Below the pieces are notes generated by a model. The model was not told the DNA's origin and made no database searches. It saw nothing but the letters and a program-made list of their open reading frames with translations. Positions 41,740-52,000 of a stretch of DNA of 64,000 bases are shown here, piece by piece. The stretch is from the NCBI RefSeq assembly GCF_000372725.1, contig NW_005200088.1:83069-147068 (forward strand). Direction: 5' to 3'. Made by a program: the position numbers and the translations under genes. The first letter of the stretch is position 1, and every line of letters begins with the position of its first letter. The DNA comes from Emiliania huxleyi CCMP1516 (Eukaryota > Haptophyta > Isochrysidales > Noelaerhabdaceae).

Positions 41740-42127
41740 GAATCGACCCTATCGACGGGATTGCTAGTGGCGTGTCGTCGTCGACGATCATCTTCCGGAC
41801 TCCTCCCGGCAGTCCGCATCGAGGGCGCCCACCGGCGCAGCGATAGTATTGCGCACAGCTGGGCCTCGCCCAGATTGAAGGGAAGGCACTGGCGCTTCTC
41901 GCCAGCCAGACTGACTTGGCCACTGGCGGCAGCTGGCGTTACGCTGCACTGCATGAAGCTGCTGTTGAGACTCGCCAATAGTTGGAGCTGCCCAGCGCGC
42001 CTCCGCGAGCACCACGACGTGAGCGCGCAGGCACCACCCCTCGTGCCGGCCCGAGTCGATTCAGCAGCTCCGGCCCAACCAATCCGGCCGCCGACGGGAG
42101 GGCGAGCAAGAGGGAGAGCACTCGCAT
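41740..42127 (-). CDS. Possible secreted protein, fragmentary
   Basis: The minus strand from 42127 encodes MRVLSLLLALPSAAGLVG, a convincing signal peptide, then a short basic stretch ending at a stop near 41939. A different frame downstream (VSLAGEKRQCLPFNLGEAQ, LCAILSLRR) could be a second exon, but I could not fix the splice. GGATATAAAC, a TATA-like sequence, lies about 75 bases upstream of the ATG. No family recognised. Confidence 0.3.
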
Positions 42128-42780
42128 GGGCCAAAATGTCTGTCGCGAAAGCCCTCCGGCCCCTCGATTCCCTCGCCTATCCCCTCCGCTGCGTCGTCCC
42201 AGTTTATATCCTCACATCCTCTGCGCATGTCGCCGCTCTCTTTCCATCTCCATCGTTGTTGCCTCCGTCGACTGCGGCGCTGCCTCTTCCCTCGCCTCCG
42301 TCTTCCTCGTCTCGCCTGCCATAATCGAGCACCTCTGGGACGACTTCTACCAGCAGTGAGTGGGGCGAGGGCGCGGAGGCGAGGTACACCTCGGGCGAGG
42401 TGACGGCCATGGGTACGTCGACATGGGGTAACGACGCTAAAAAAGATTTTTTACGTCAATGCGGTGGCGGTGGCGGTGGGGAGAAGGAGGAAAAGGAGCA
42501 CTTGGAGCACTTGGAGCACTTGGAGTGCAGTCATTAACCTCACATCCAGGGCCGGGGAGCTGAGAAGCGCACCCAGCGGACCGGATGATCGGTGTCGGGT
42601 TACGGGCTAGAGAGCCCTAGCCCTGGGGGTGCGCGTTCGCAGGGAAAGGGCCGTAAAGTAAACACGGGTCTCCGAGGGTTAGTTCCGTGTACCGGGTTTC
42701 CCCTTAACTGCAGAACGCCCCCTCTACTCGGAGCTAACGGACACACAACACTGTACTCCACGTACGTACACGGATACGCC

Positions 42781-43290
42781 TCATGTGCGCCCGCCCGACT
42801 CCGGTCCCAGAGTCCCTTCCTTCGCCTGTCGGGGCGAGCCCTCGGCTCGTCCCGGTCCCTTGCTCGCCTTCCGGGCGTTACCAGACTGCCTCTGCAGTCG
42901 TTTCTGATGCCTCTTCCTCGGCTGTGGCCTCGACTCCGCTTCTTCGGCTGGTACCGCAGCCTCCGAGAGCGTCGACGGCCCGGCCGGGGTCTCCCCGGTC
43001 GAGGACGGTGGCATTAGGTCACACCCACTTCCACCTCCGGGAGGTCGAGCCCGCTCTCCCTGATCGACGAGTCGCGCCCGCACCCGCGGTCTCTCTATCG
43101 TCCTTGGCTCGCCCCCCCCCCCCTCCGCCGGCTCCTCTTCAGGCTCGGGGGAGGCGTGGCCCTCCCTGTCGAAGATCGCGGCGATCCGGCTGCCACTGCG
43201 ACGGGCCTTCCCCCGGTGAGCCCGTCCCGGCTCACCAGGTACCGCGAGCGGCGAGCCGCGCCAAGTTTGCTCCATTTCCGACAAGTTCAT
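42781..43290 (-). CDS. Uncertain 169-aa Glu/Arg/Pro-rich ORF
   Basis: An ORF beginning MNLSEMEQTWRGSPLAVPG with charged low-complexity content (EPEEEPAEGGGGEP, RPQPRKRHQKRLQRQ). The beginning reads like protein; the rest is biased. No domain is recognised. It may be a fragment of a gene carried between the two direct repeats, or a chance ORF. Confidence 0.2.
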   Translation of the reverse strand: MNLSEMEQTWRGSPLAVPGEPGRAHRGKARRSGSRIAAIFDREGHASPEPEEEPAEGGGGEPRTIERPRVRARLVDQGERARPPGGGSGCDLMPPSSTGETPAGPSTLSEAAVPAEEAESRPQPRKRHQKRLQRQSGNARKASKGPGRAEGSPRQAKEGTLGPESGGRT

Positions 43291-43530
43291 CCCGCCCGAA
43301 CGCCGATCTTCGGCCGCCTGGAGGCCCAGGACGGGGGCTTGGGACCGGCCAGGTGTGGATTCTCCACGGCGCTGCGGTGTATCTGCGCGCCCATGGCGCG
43401 TTCACGGGTGCGCCTGAGGCGTGTAGACTGTGGGGCGCCGCGATAGCGCGGCGCCGACGATTGTGTCGCTCAGTGTCACACCGTCGACACGGTCACAGTG
43501 TGTGTGCAGTGCGCCAGTGCGTCCACTCCG

Positions 43531-44052
43531 GCGACCGTGACGCCGTCGGTTCTCGCCTATGCCGGCTAGTGTGGAGCTCTCAGTGTGGTTGCGTGTTGTA
43601 CTAGTGATGCTGCACTAGGCGGCCCGTTTTTAGCAAAAAGCAGATACCACATCGCGCGTGGTCATCGAAAAACCGCATGTTCGCCCGTCTGGGACCTCTT
43701 CGTACGGCTCCAAAAACCGCTCCTTAACGACGACTACGCGGCCCGGCGGTCGATCTGCGCCTTCTCAGCGGTGGAGGGGATGTGGGCGGTACGTGCGGAC
43801 CGCGTGGTGCTGCGATGGCTTGACGAGTGCGACTCCCAGCGTCGACTTTTCGACCCCACGGAGCCTCTGCTGCTTCGGGGGGGGTCTGCAGACCACCCGG
43901 CCGAACTTCAGAGTGGCGGTGCTCCTCAAATACCGCTCAAACGCCCACGATGTTGTGCAGGGGACATATGCTGATGATCCTGGCCCGATTGGTTCGCTCA
44001 GAAAGCTTCTGGGCGGTCGTTAAGGTTCGCTCCCCGCACACCAGCCCCGGAA
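43531..44052 (+). repeat. Long direct repeat, copy 2 (about 0.5 kb)
   Basis: Same orientation as 40617-41148 and roughly 95% alike by eye. Differences include CAGATACCACATCGCG versus the CGTG variant, and a shorter G run near 43878. After the shared CCCGCACACC end the two flanks diverge. Confidence 0.85.
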
Positions 44053-44399
44053 TAAGATAGCCATCACATATAAGCCTCTATGTCTAATGAGTGTGACCTA
44101 ATGTCTAAAAGAGAGAAAAATCGCCCTTAGTACTCGACTACAGTTTCAAACTCGGAGTTTCATCCGATCAGTGCCTGTGCATGGAGCATCATGCTCCAAC
44201 ACGCACCCACATATCTGCGCCCAGGACTGCAGAGACACGCGAGGTCTGTATACGCAGGCCGTCAAACGTCATGTCGCTAGTCCGTAGTCGCCGCGTTTGC
44301 TCACGTGCAATAGACCAACAGAGGCTCGAGGGACCTTCGGGCGTCCAGCGGTCCGTGGCGAGGCCTGTGGGCCAGCACCAGTGTATGGGCGACACCTGC

Positions 44400-46689
44400 C
44401 TACGCCTTCGCCTGCCCGCCCATGCGGCGACGGGGCGAGCGGCGCAGACCGCCGGCCGCCGGCTGCGGGCGCGCGCGCCGCAATCCACCCGCCCCGCCGC
44501 CTTTCGCCCCGCCGCCTTTCGCCCCGCCGCCTTTCGCCGTTCCGCCGTCCGCGTCGGGGCGCCGGCCGCTCGCAGCGGCGGCGCCGGCAAGCAGAGAGCC
44601 CAGCAGAGGGAGGAGGGCCGAGAGGGCCGAGGCCGTGAAGAAGGCGGTGGAGACGGCGCGGAGAGCAGAGAGCAGCGGCCCGTCTCCGGGTCCGTGGCTT
44701 GGCCCGCCGTCGCTGCCGGCGCCGCGCGTCGCGTTCCTCCGCGACGTCGCCGCGTCGTAGCACAGCCACGCGTCCGCGTACCGCCCCGGGCCCAGGGCGA
44801 CGGCGGGGGCCGGCCCCGCCTCGGCCGCGCCGTCCTCTGCCGCCTCGACAGCGTCGTCCGCCTCCACCACAGCGCCGCCACTCGGCTGAGGGACAGGGAG
44901 TGGGCCAAAGAGGAACGCCTCCGGAGGCCCCGAGCCGGCGTTCGCTACGGCCAAGGAGAGCGGCGGCGGCGGAGGCGGGGAAACGAGCCAGCCGGCAAGG
45001 GCGGCCGCCGCCAAGGCGGCCACCACAAGCGGCGCGACCGAAGCTAGCGGCCGGGAGGCGTCGCGGCCTCGTCCCCCGGGTGGGGCGGCTGGGGCGGCGG
45101 GGGCGGCTGGGGCGGGGGCGGCGGCGGGGGCGGGGGCGGCGGGGGCGGCGCGGTTGGGGTCGGCGGCGGCGGGTGAGGAGAACACGCTCGGCGGGGCAGC
45201 ACGGGCGGAGGAGAAGGCGGCAGAAGAGGCGGCGGCGGCGGCGGCGGGGAGAGGCTCCTGAAGCAGATGCTCCGCTCGCCTGAGCCAGTCGGGCGTGAGC
45301 GACGGCGGCGACCGGGAGACGGCGGAGGCGGCGGAGGCGGCGGAGGCGGGGGATGGGGCGGGTTCGGTCTCGCCTTGCCGCGGCGTGCGCTCCGGCAGGG
45401 CAGCGCGCTGAGGGCTCGAAGAGTGAGGGCTGCGAGAGGGCAGGTCTGGCGGCGGCGCCTCGCCGCCCGCGGTGTTGAGGGCCTCGTAGCCCGCCGCGGT
45501 GTGCACCGGCGCCGGAGTCGTGGGCAGGTCGGCATGGTCGACGGTGGCGGAGGGGGGAGGCGACGGCGACGCGGCGGCGGTGGCGGCCGGGGTGGCGGCG
45601 GGGGTGGCGAGGGCGGCGGCAGCGCTGGCCGGGGCGCGCTCCGCGAGGGTGGTGGCGAGGGCGGCGGTGAGAGCGAGCGGTGAGAGGGGGCCGGCGGGGG
45701 GAGGGGCGGCGGCGGGAGGAGCGGCGGGAGAAGAAGGGACGGCGGAGGGGAGGGAGGCGGCAAGCGCGGCGGCCGCGGCGGCGGCGGCGAGGGCGGCGTC
45801 GACCGCCTCCTCCGACGGCCGCTTCTCGGGAGGCGGGGGCGGGGCGGGCTGCCGAGGCCGAGGCGACGCGGGCTCCTTTACCGACCGCGCCAACGCCATG
45901 TCCGCGGCCGCCTGCTCGGCGGCCTGCTCGGCCGTCTCCTCTTCGGCTGCCGCCCGTGTCGCCTCGCTCTCACTGGCGGCAGCGGCCGCAGCCGCGCCCA
46001 CCGCCCTCGCCCCCTCCGGCGCTAGGCCCTCGTCGCCGACGGGCAGCCCGGAGATGCCTCTGCAGAGCTCTGCTGCAGCCTCGGCCGCCGCCTCGGCCGC
46101 TCCAGAGGTGGGTCGCTTCGCGGCGCAGGAGGCTCCCCCGCCGAGCCGAGGCGGGTGGGGCTGCTGCCGCGGCTCGGCCAGGCCGGCCCGCTCGAGTGCG
46201 GCCGCGATCTGCGCCTCGGAGAGCCCCTTGGAGCGGAGGAATCCAAGCCGCTCCTCGACGGCGGTGCCGGCGACGCGAGGGTTCTTGAGCACCTTGGCAG
46301 CCTTGCGGATCAGCGCCTCGTCGCCCTCGCGCGTAGCCTGGTCGCCCTCCCCGCCGAGCGGGACTCGCGCGGCGAGTGGCTGGCGCAGCGCCGCCGGAAC
46401 GACGCCGCAGCCGCGGAGCCGGATCGAGAGGTCTCCGCCCACCGAGGGCCCAACCGAGAGGCGCGCGGGGTGGTTCTGCACGAGCGCCAGCAGCTCGTGC
46501 CGTCCGGTGGCGGTGGCGGCGGCCAGCGTGGCGACGGACAGGCTGCCGTCGACCGACTGCGAGAGCGCAGCCTCGAGGCGAGAGAGGTCGAGCGGCTTTG
46601 AAGCAGGCGCGGAGACCGAATGGCGACGGCGCGACTTACCGCTTGACTGCGGCGCGGCGGAGGCCGCGTTGCACACGCCGAGCGGCGAG

Positions 46690-46741
<52 letters not shown>

Positions 46742-46754
46742 CCAGCTGTGGCAT
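44400..46754 (-). CDS. PEX14-like peroxisomal import protein, 784 aa
   Basis: A segment at about residues 145-190, ALIRKAAKVLKNPRVAGTAV then EERLGFLRSKGLSEAQIAAA, matches the Pex14 N-terminal domain that binds Pex5/Pex19: a conserved FL-x-NP-type helix, then FL-x-SKGL-x-E-x-I-x-x-A. I chose the ATG at 46754 because GAAATTCTTC, the recurring upstream motif, lies about 37-46 bases before it. A run of about 16 glutamines follows at once. C-terminal to the domain is a very long Ala/Pro/Gly/Glu-rich region, then a hydrophobic helix (SVAPLVVAALAAAALAGWLV), a second hydrophobic patch (FFTASALSALLPLLGSLLAG) and a basic tail. It is longer than usual Pex14 (about 350-550 aa). The domain is clear; the low-complexity tail may contain unrecognised introns. 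Confidence 0.65.
46692..46739 (-). repeat. (CAG)n polyglutamine tract
   Basis: About 16 CTG units on the plus strand encode polyglutamine near the N-terminus of the PEX14-like protein. Confidence 0.95.
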
Positions 46755-46860
46755 GTGGCATGTGTGTGTATTACATGGGCATTTGAATAAGAAGAATTTC
46801 GGCAGCCTTGTTCTTTCGCGCACTCGCTCTGCCCTGACCTTGCACTCCATGCCCCGTCGG

Positions 46861-48021
46861 CTACAGCGAGGCGACGCCCGGAGAGGCCCGTGCCGTCCCC
46901 ATCGGCACCACCGCCTCCCAAACCTCCAACGCCGGGTCGTAACGCTCCACGAGGCGGCCGATATACGACCCCTCGTTCTCATCGATGAACCCGCCCACAG
47001 CGTACAGCTTGCCGTCGAGCACCGTCACGGCGTGACGACTCCGAGCCGCCGCCATCGACGCCACCGCCTCCCACACATCCAGCGCCGGATCGTACCGCTC
47101 GACCGAGCTGAGCCAGCCATCGCCGGTGCTGAAGCCTCCCACAGCGTACAGCTTGCCGTCGAGCACCGCAACTGCGAGCTCGTCCCGCTCCTCCGCCATC
47201 GGCGCCACCGCCTCCCATGCGTTCGCTGTCGGATCGTACCGCTCGACCGAGCTGAGGCGGCCACCATCGAATCCGCCCACAGCGTACAGCTTGCCGTCCA
47301 GCACCGCCACGCCATGGTCGCTCCGCGCCGCCGCCATCGGCGCCACCGCCTCCCACGCACCCACCGCCGGATCGTACCGCTCGACTGAGCTGAGCCAGCC
47401 GTCGTCGTCGCTGTCGCCTCCCACGGCGTACAGTTTGCCCTCGAGCACCGCCGTGGCGTGAAGATACCGTGCTGTCGCCATCGGCGCCACCGCCTCCCAC
47501 ACATTCGTAGCAAAGTCGTACCGCTCCACCAGGTTGGAAGTTGCGGCGTCAGCCCCATTCCTGCCGCCCGCCGCATAGAGCTTGCCATCGAGCTTCGCCG
47601 CGCCGACATACAGTCGTGCCGTCGGCATCGGCGCCACTGCCTCCTCCTCCCACGCGTTTGTGGACGGGTCGTACCGCTCCAGCGAGTTGACAAATTCGTT
47701 GCTGCCGTAGCTGCCGATCACGAGCAGGCGCGGCCTCCCGCGCTTCTTCAGCGTCTCCTTCCAGCCGCGGCGCCACGCGCGGCACGTCCCCTTGACGGCG
47801 TGCTCCGTGGTCGGCAGCTGGGCGAGGATGTGCGGGGCGAGGTCCGGCGAGAGGAGGACCTCGGAGAGCACCCACTCGGGCTGCTCCACGAGCCGAGCGG
47901 CGTGCTCCTCCGCCACGCGCACTGCGGCGGCGCTCCAGAGAGGCGCCTGCTCGTCGATGAAGGCGACGAGCTGCTCTGGCGAGAGGCCCGAGAGGCGGGC
48001 GCCGATGCGGTGGGAGGCCAT
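46861..48021 (-). CDS. F-box-like/Kelch-repeat protein, copy 2, 386 aa
   Basis: MASHRIGARLSGLSPEQL start, F-box-like region, then Kelch blades with SSVERYDP and VAVLDGKLYAVGG. It differs from copy 1 in the first helix (VAFIDEQAPLWSAAAV instead of the CAIIEAQAGAS segment) and in the last blade. Codons for VEQPEWVLSEVLLSPDLAPH are virtually identical in DNA to copy 1. It is divergent from the lumen-protein gene, with only 98 bp between start codons. Confidence 0.9.
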   Translation of the reverse strand: MASHRIGARLSGLSPEQLVAFIDEQAPLWSAAAVRVAEEHAARLVEQPEWVLSEVLLSPDLAPHILAQLPTTEHAVKGTCRAWRRGWKETLKKRGRPRLLVIGSYGSNEFVNSLERYDPSTNAWEEEAVAPMPTARLYVGAAKLDGKLYAAGGRNGADAATSNLVERYDFATNVWEAVAPMATARYLHATAVLEGKLYAVGGDSDDDGWLSSVERYDPAVGAWEAVAPMAAARSDHGVAVLDGKLYAVGGFDGGRLSSVERYDPTANAWEAVAPMAEERDELAVAVLDGKLYAVGGFSTGDGWLSSVERYDPALDVWEAVASMAAARSRHAVTVLDGKLYAVGGFIDENEGSYIGRLVERYDPALEVWEAVVPMGTARASPGVASL

Positions 48022-48119
48022 CGAGGGGCGCGGGCTCTCAGCGCTGGGATTATTTCTCTTCTTGTGTTTCTTGTTGTTGTATTCTGGTCTACGCCCTGTT
48101 TTTCTCTTTTCCGATTTCT
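48022..48119. promoter_or_regulatory. 98-bp bidirectional promoter
   Basis: Start codons at 48021 (minus) and 48120 (plus) are separated by 98 bp rich in T on the plus strand (TTATTTCTCTTCTTGTG, CTGTTTTTCTCTTTTCC). Both transcripts must start within this interval or inside each other. Confidence 0.6.
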
Positions 48120-48564
48120 ATGTTGGCTGTCGCGAGCATCACTCTCGCCGCCCTGTCGCCGCCGACGAGGTGTCGACGCCGTTCACCCAGGTCGCCTCCA
48201 ATCTTCCCTCTGCACAGCGTGCGTGCACGCCTGTAGGCCGAGCGGCCCGCGGCTGTCGCGGCGAGCGGCGTTACCTGCATTTGCGGCCGCCGCCCTCGCC
48301 GGCGCAGCGACGCCCGCGGCGATCGCGGGCAGCGACGGCGCGCCCAAGCTCTGGCTCTCGGGCAAGAGCGATCCGCTGCGGCCCACGTCCAAGGACAAGC
48401 TCGACGGTACCAAGAAGGACCCAAAGTACCTGTCGTGTCTCAACGACTGCGTGCCGCGCTGCCAGAAGGATGCGAGCAAGGATCGCTCGGACTGCTTCGA
48501 CGAGTGCCAGGACGAGTGCTGCTTCACGTACCAGCAGTGCACCGCCGCCCGGGTACGGCTCTGA
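48120..48564 (+). CDS. Cys-rich thylakoid lumen-type protein, 125 aa
   Basis: Exons 48120-48169 and 48237-48564 around a 67-nt GT-AG intron (ACG AG|G). Exon 1 encodes MLAVASITLAALSPPTR. Exon 2 begins PSGPRLSRRAALPAFAAAA and LAGAATPAAIAG, a twin-arginine signal with a hydrophobic core and an A-x-A cleavage site. The mature part has a patterned cysteine set (CLNDCVPRC, DCFDECQDECC, YQQC), like small lumenal proteins of plants and algae whose function is not settled. Together these suggest import into the plastid and Tat export to the thylakoid lumen; for a secondary plastid, exon 1 would act as the first signal. Confidence 0.7.
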
Positions 48565-49045
48565 GAGCGCGATCGTTGCATATCTACGTAGCGGATTACA
48601 CAAACGTGTGCCGCGCCCAATAATTTTTTATTCCCCTCCGATCACATATGTTTGTCACGTTTAAGAGCTGCATTTGCATGTTGGAACTCATTACTGTTGC
48701 TATTCTTGCTCGTTGTACAAAACAGATGAAGCACGACTGAGGGGCACTGATCAAAACTAAGGAGAGTCTCATCGCCTGCGCCTGCGCCGGAGTGCGGAGA
48801 GGCGGTCCGCTGTGTGATCTCTCGCGGGACACTGCATAACCCTCTCTCGATCTCGTGTACGGCGCGTGTGTGAGGTTGACGTGCTCTTTACTGGATTGAT
48901 GGGCCCGCTAGCCTTGCGTCAGGCTAGCGGGGTCCCGGTTGCGTTGAGGAATGGCTGGGGCCGAGGCGGGAGCCGCGCACTCCCTGCGCCCCTCCGCCGC
49001 GAACTCCCTGCGCCCCTTCGCCGCGCCCTCCGCCGCGCCCGGGAC
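48565..49045. other. Convergent spacer, nothing recognised
   Basis: This lies between the lumen-protein stop and the INPP4-like stop. A short inverted repeat (GCTAGC...GCTAGC around CTTGCGTCAG, about 48907-48930) could act in 3'-end formation. Confidence 0.4.
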
Positions 49046-52000
49046 CTAGGCCGCGCCCGACTTTGCGGAGCCGTCGGGCGGGCGGTAGGCCTCGGGGAGC
49101 ATCCGCTGCTGCATCCAGTTGAAGGCGAAGACGCGCCTGCTCGCAGCGACCGCGCCGTCAAGAGACGCAAATCACAAACGAGAGAGGGAAGGGCGGGGCG
49201 AGAGCCACGCGCTTGTTCGTGTTTTGGCGCACATTTTCGCGCCGCACGCCGTGGCGGCGCATGGCGGTGAGGGCGGCCGAGGCGAGGTGCTCCGAGAGGC
49301 CGTGGGCTCGCTGCAGCAGCAGCGTGTGCTCGAGCGTGATGGACATCGCTGTCCGGTCCTTGCCGCTCTTGCACAACGTCGCCCTCCCTCCGTCGAGCAG
49401 CCGGGTCAGCGCGGCGGTGGCGTGCAGCAAGCCGACGTTCTTCGGGTCGGGAGGCGAGGAGAGGAGCTGGCGCGCGCGGACGAGGAGCTCGCGCTGCTGG
49501 CGGAGCAGCTCGGGCGGGAAGCAAGCCTCGCCTACAGAACGAACCACGAACCACCGTTTCTGATGAGCCCTGCTCGAGCTCGGGCGGGAAGCAAGCCTCG
49601 CCACGCGCGCGCGCGAGCGCCTCCGCCGCCGCCTGGAACGTCGTCATGTAAATCAGAGTGTAGTGATGGCATCTTCTTCTTCCACACTCTTCTCTGTCAC
49701 GCCTGGAACTCGTTCAGCTGGGCGAGCGCCCTCTCGTTGAGCGCCGTCTGCTCGGCGGTGTGGGTCTGCATCAGGTTCGCGACCGACTGCTCCTCGTTGA
49801 TCCCCTGCGAGAGGAGGACCGGACGCACGCGCAGCATGACGCCCGGCTTGAGGCCGGCGGCAGAGGCGCGCGCCGCGTCTCGGAAGCCGAGCTCGCGCGG
49901 AGCGAAGCAGAGGACCGGCATGTGTGCGCCTGATGCTCATCCGTGGGACTGTCTTCCATCCTCACCAGCATTGTAAGCAGAGGACCGGCATGTGTGCGCC
50001 TCCCCGCAGCGCCACTCCGTCAGGCGCGTCCTCGTTGGCTGGAAGCATCATCAGCTGCACGCGCTCGATCATCTGCACGACGCCCTGCGTGTCCTGCAGC
50101 ATCGCCCACTCGTCGCCGCGCGTCGAGAGCAGTGTCTCCAGCTGGAAGAGGTACCTACCAATTAGTTGTGCATCAGTGAACACTGCTGGTCACTAGTTGG
50201 CTGGCAGCGTCTCGAGCTGCAGAGGTACCCCAGCTCGCGCAGCCGGCCGAAGAATGGTGCGGAGCGGCGCTCGGCGTTGGTGCGGCACACGAGGGCGAAG
50301 GAAGCGGCGAGGGCGGCGAAGCCGTGGCACATGAGCAGCGCGCAGCGGCGGCCGTAGCCTTGCGCGAGCGAGATTGCCGCCATCCGCTCGGCGGGCTCTC
50401 GAGACGCGATGCACGCGCGAAGCTTGCGGGCCATCGCCGTAGCGCCGCCGTCCTTGAAGCCAAGCGCGTGCGCCGCTGGAGCACCAAGCGTCAGCGTCGG
50501 GTACACGGCGCCGGGGTCAGAGGCCGCGTGAGCGCAGCGCGAGCTGGCGGCGGCGGAGGCGGCCGCCTCTGCAAGTGGGCCTCGCCGGCTGGCGGGGAGA
50601 GGCGGGCTCGCCTAAGGACGTGTCCCGGACATGGACATGTCATGGACGTGTCCTGGACGTGCCTCGCCGGCTGGCGGGGAGAGGCGGGCTCGCCGACGCC
50701 GCTGCTGGCGAGCCCTGCGGCGACGCGGCCGCGCCGCTGCGCGAGGGCGAGACGGCGGAGGCGACGGAGGCGAGGGCGGCGCCGCACAGCTCCTGTGAGG
50801 AGAGGCCGCTGCTCCCGGCCGGACCAGACGCAAGTGGCCTCCTGCCGTCGTCGGCGCACGCGCCGCCCTGCGCCGCACCCGCACGCTCGCCCCGCCCCGC
50901 CTCGCCTCGCCTCACCCCGCCCCGCCTCGCCTCGCCCCGTCTGCCCGCGCCTCCGCTACCCACGCCGTTGCTGCCGCCGCTGCCGCCACCGCAGCCACCG
51001 CCGCCGCCACCGCCGCCGCCGCCGCCACCTCCTCCTCCGCCGCCGCCGCCCGCCCGGGCCCACCTCCCAGGCATGAGATCGTCCTCACCACCGCCGCCTC
51101 CCCTGGCGCGGCCTCTCGCGCCAGCGCCTGCGCCCCCTCCACCGCCCCCTCCACCGCCGCCCCCACCGCCGCCCCCCCCACTGCTGCCGCCGGCACACAT
51201 GCCGCAAGCTGCTGCCCCGCCGCCGCCACCGACGCCGCCACCGCCGCCGCCGCCGCCGCCGTCGCCGTCGCCGCCGCCACCGCCGCCTCTCCCGCCGCCT
51301 CTATCGCTGCTGCCAGCGCCGCCGCCCCTGCTTCCAGCCGCGGCGGCGGCGCGTCGAGGCTCGAGGCTCTCGAGGTCTCGAGGCTCGAGTCTCTCGAGGT
51401 CTCGAGGCTCGAGGCTCTCGCTCTGCACGGCTGCGGGCTCGCTGTCTCCTCCGAGGGCGGCAAGCTCCTGGAGGGGAAGGGGGGTGGGGGGGGCGAGGGT
51501 CGTGGGGCAGGTGGTGGTGGTGGTCGTGGTGGTGGAGTGTGGGAGGATCGTCGCCCTCGCGCCTGCTCGAGCTCGGGAGGCAGGGCGCGCAAGGTCCTCC
51601 ACGGCGCCCTGCCCAGCCCGATCCCGCCCTCCGCCCCTCCGCCCTCCGCCCCTCCGCCGCCCGCCCCCTCCTCCTCGCCGTCCGAGCAGACGCACGCGCC
51701 GGAGCGGAGCGGTGTGGACGGGGAGCAGCCACCGGGAGGAGTGTACGCCTCCTCCGCCTCCGCCTCCTCCTCCGCCTCCTCCTCCGCCTCCGCCTCCTCC
51801 TCCGCCTCCTCCTCCGCCTCCGCCTCCTCCTCCGCCTCCTCCTCCTCCGTCGCTGCCGCCGCTTCCGTCGCCGCCTCTGGCAGCAGCGCGCCTGCCGCTG
51901 CTGCCTCCTCCGCCACCGCCTCCGCCGCCGCCTCCTCCGCCGCCTCCCTCTCCGCCGCCGCCTCCACCCCCCTCCTCTCCAGCACCGGCGACACCGTGGC

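Larger units (their letters stand above)
41149..43530. other. Interval between the two direct repeats
   Basis: This 2.4 kb holds a possible secreted-protein gene on the minus strand (41740-42127), a Glu/Arg/Pro-rich minus-strand ORF (42781-43290) and no recognised replication or mobility gene. A bidirectional TATA-like sequence (TTTATATCC) lies near 42204. Confidence 0.3.

Noticed and set aside
40617-44052. Interpretation of the direct repeats as retroelement LTRs
   Set aside because: No TG/CA ends, primer-binding site, polypurine tract or element proteins were recognised. Kept only as an unclassified repeat pair.
45499-47388. Long plus-strand ORF of 629 codons
   Set aside because: Shadow of the PEX14-like and Kelch genes on the opposite strand; composition mirrors their GC-rich codons.
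47458-48119. 5' part of a long plus-strand ORF opposite the second Kelch gene
   Set aside because: It is antisense to the Kelch F-box region. Only the part from 48237 is coding, as exon 2 of the lumen protein.
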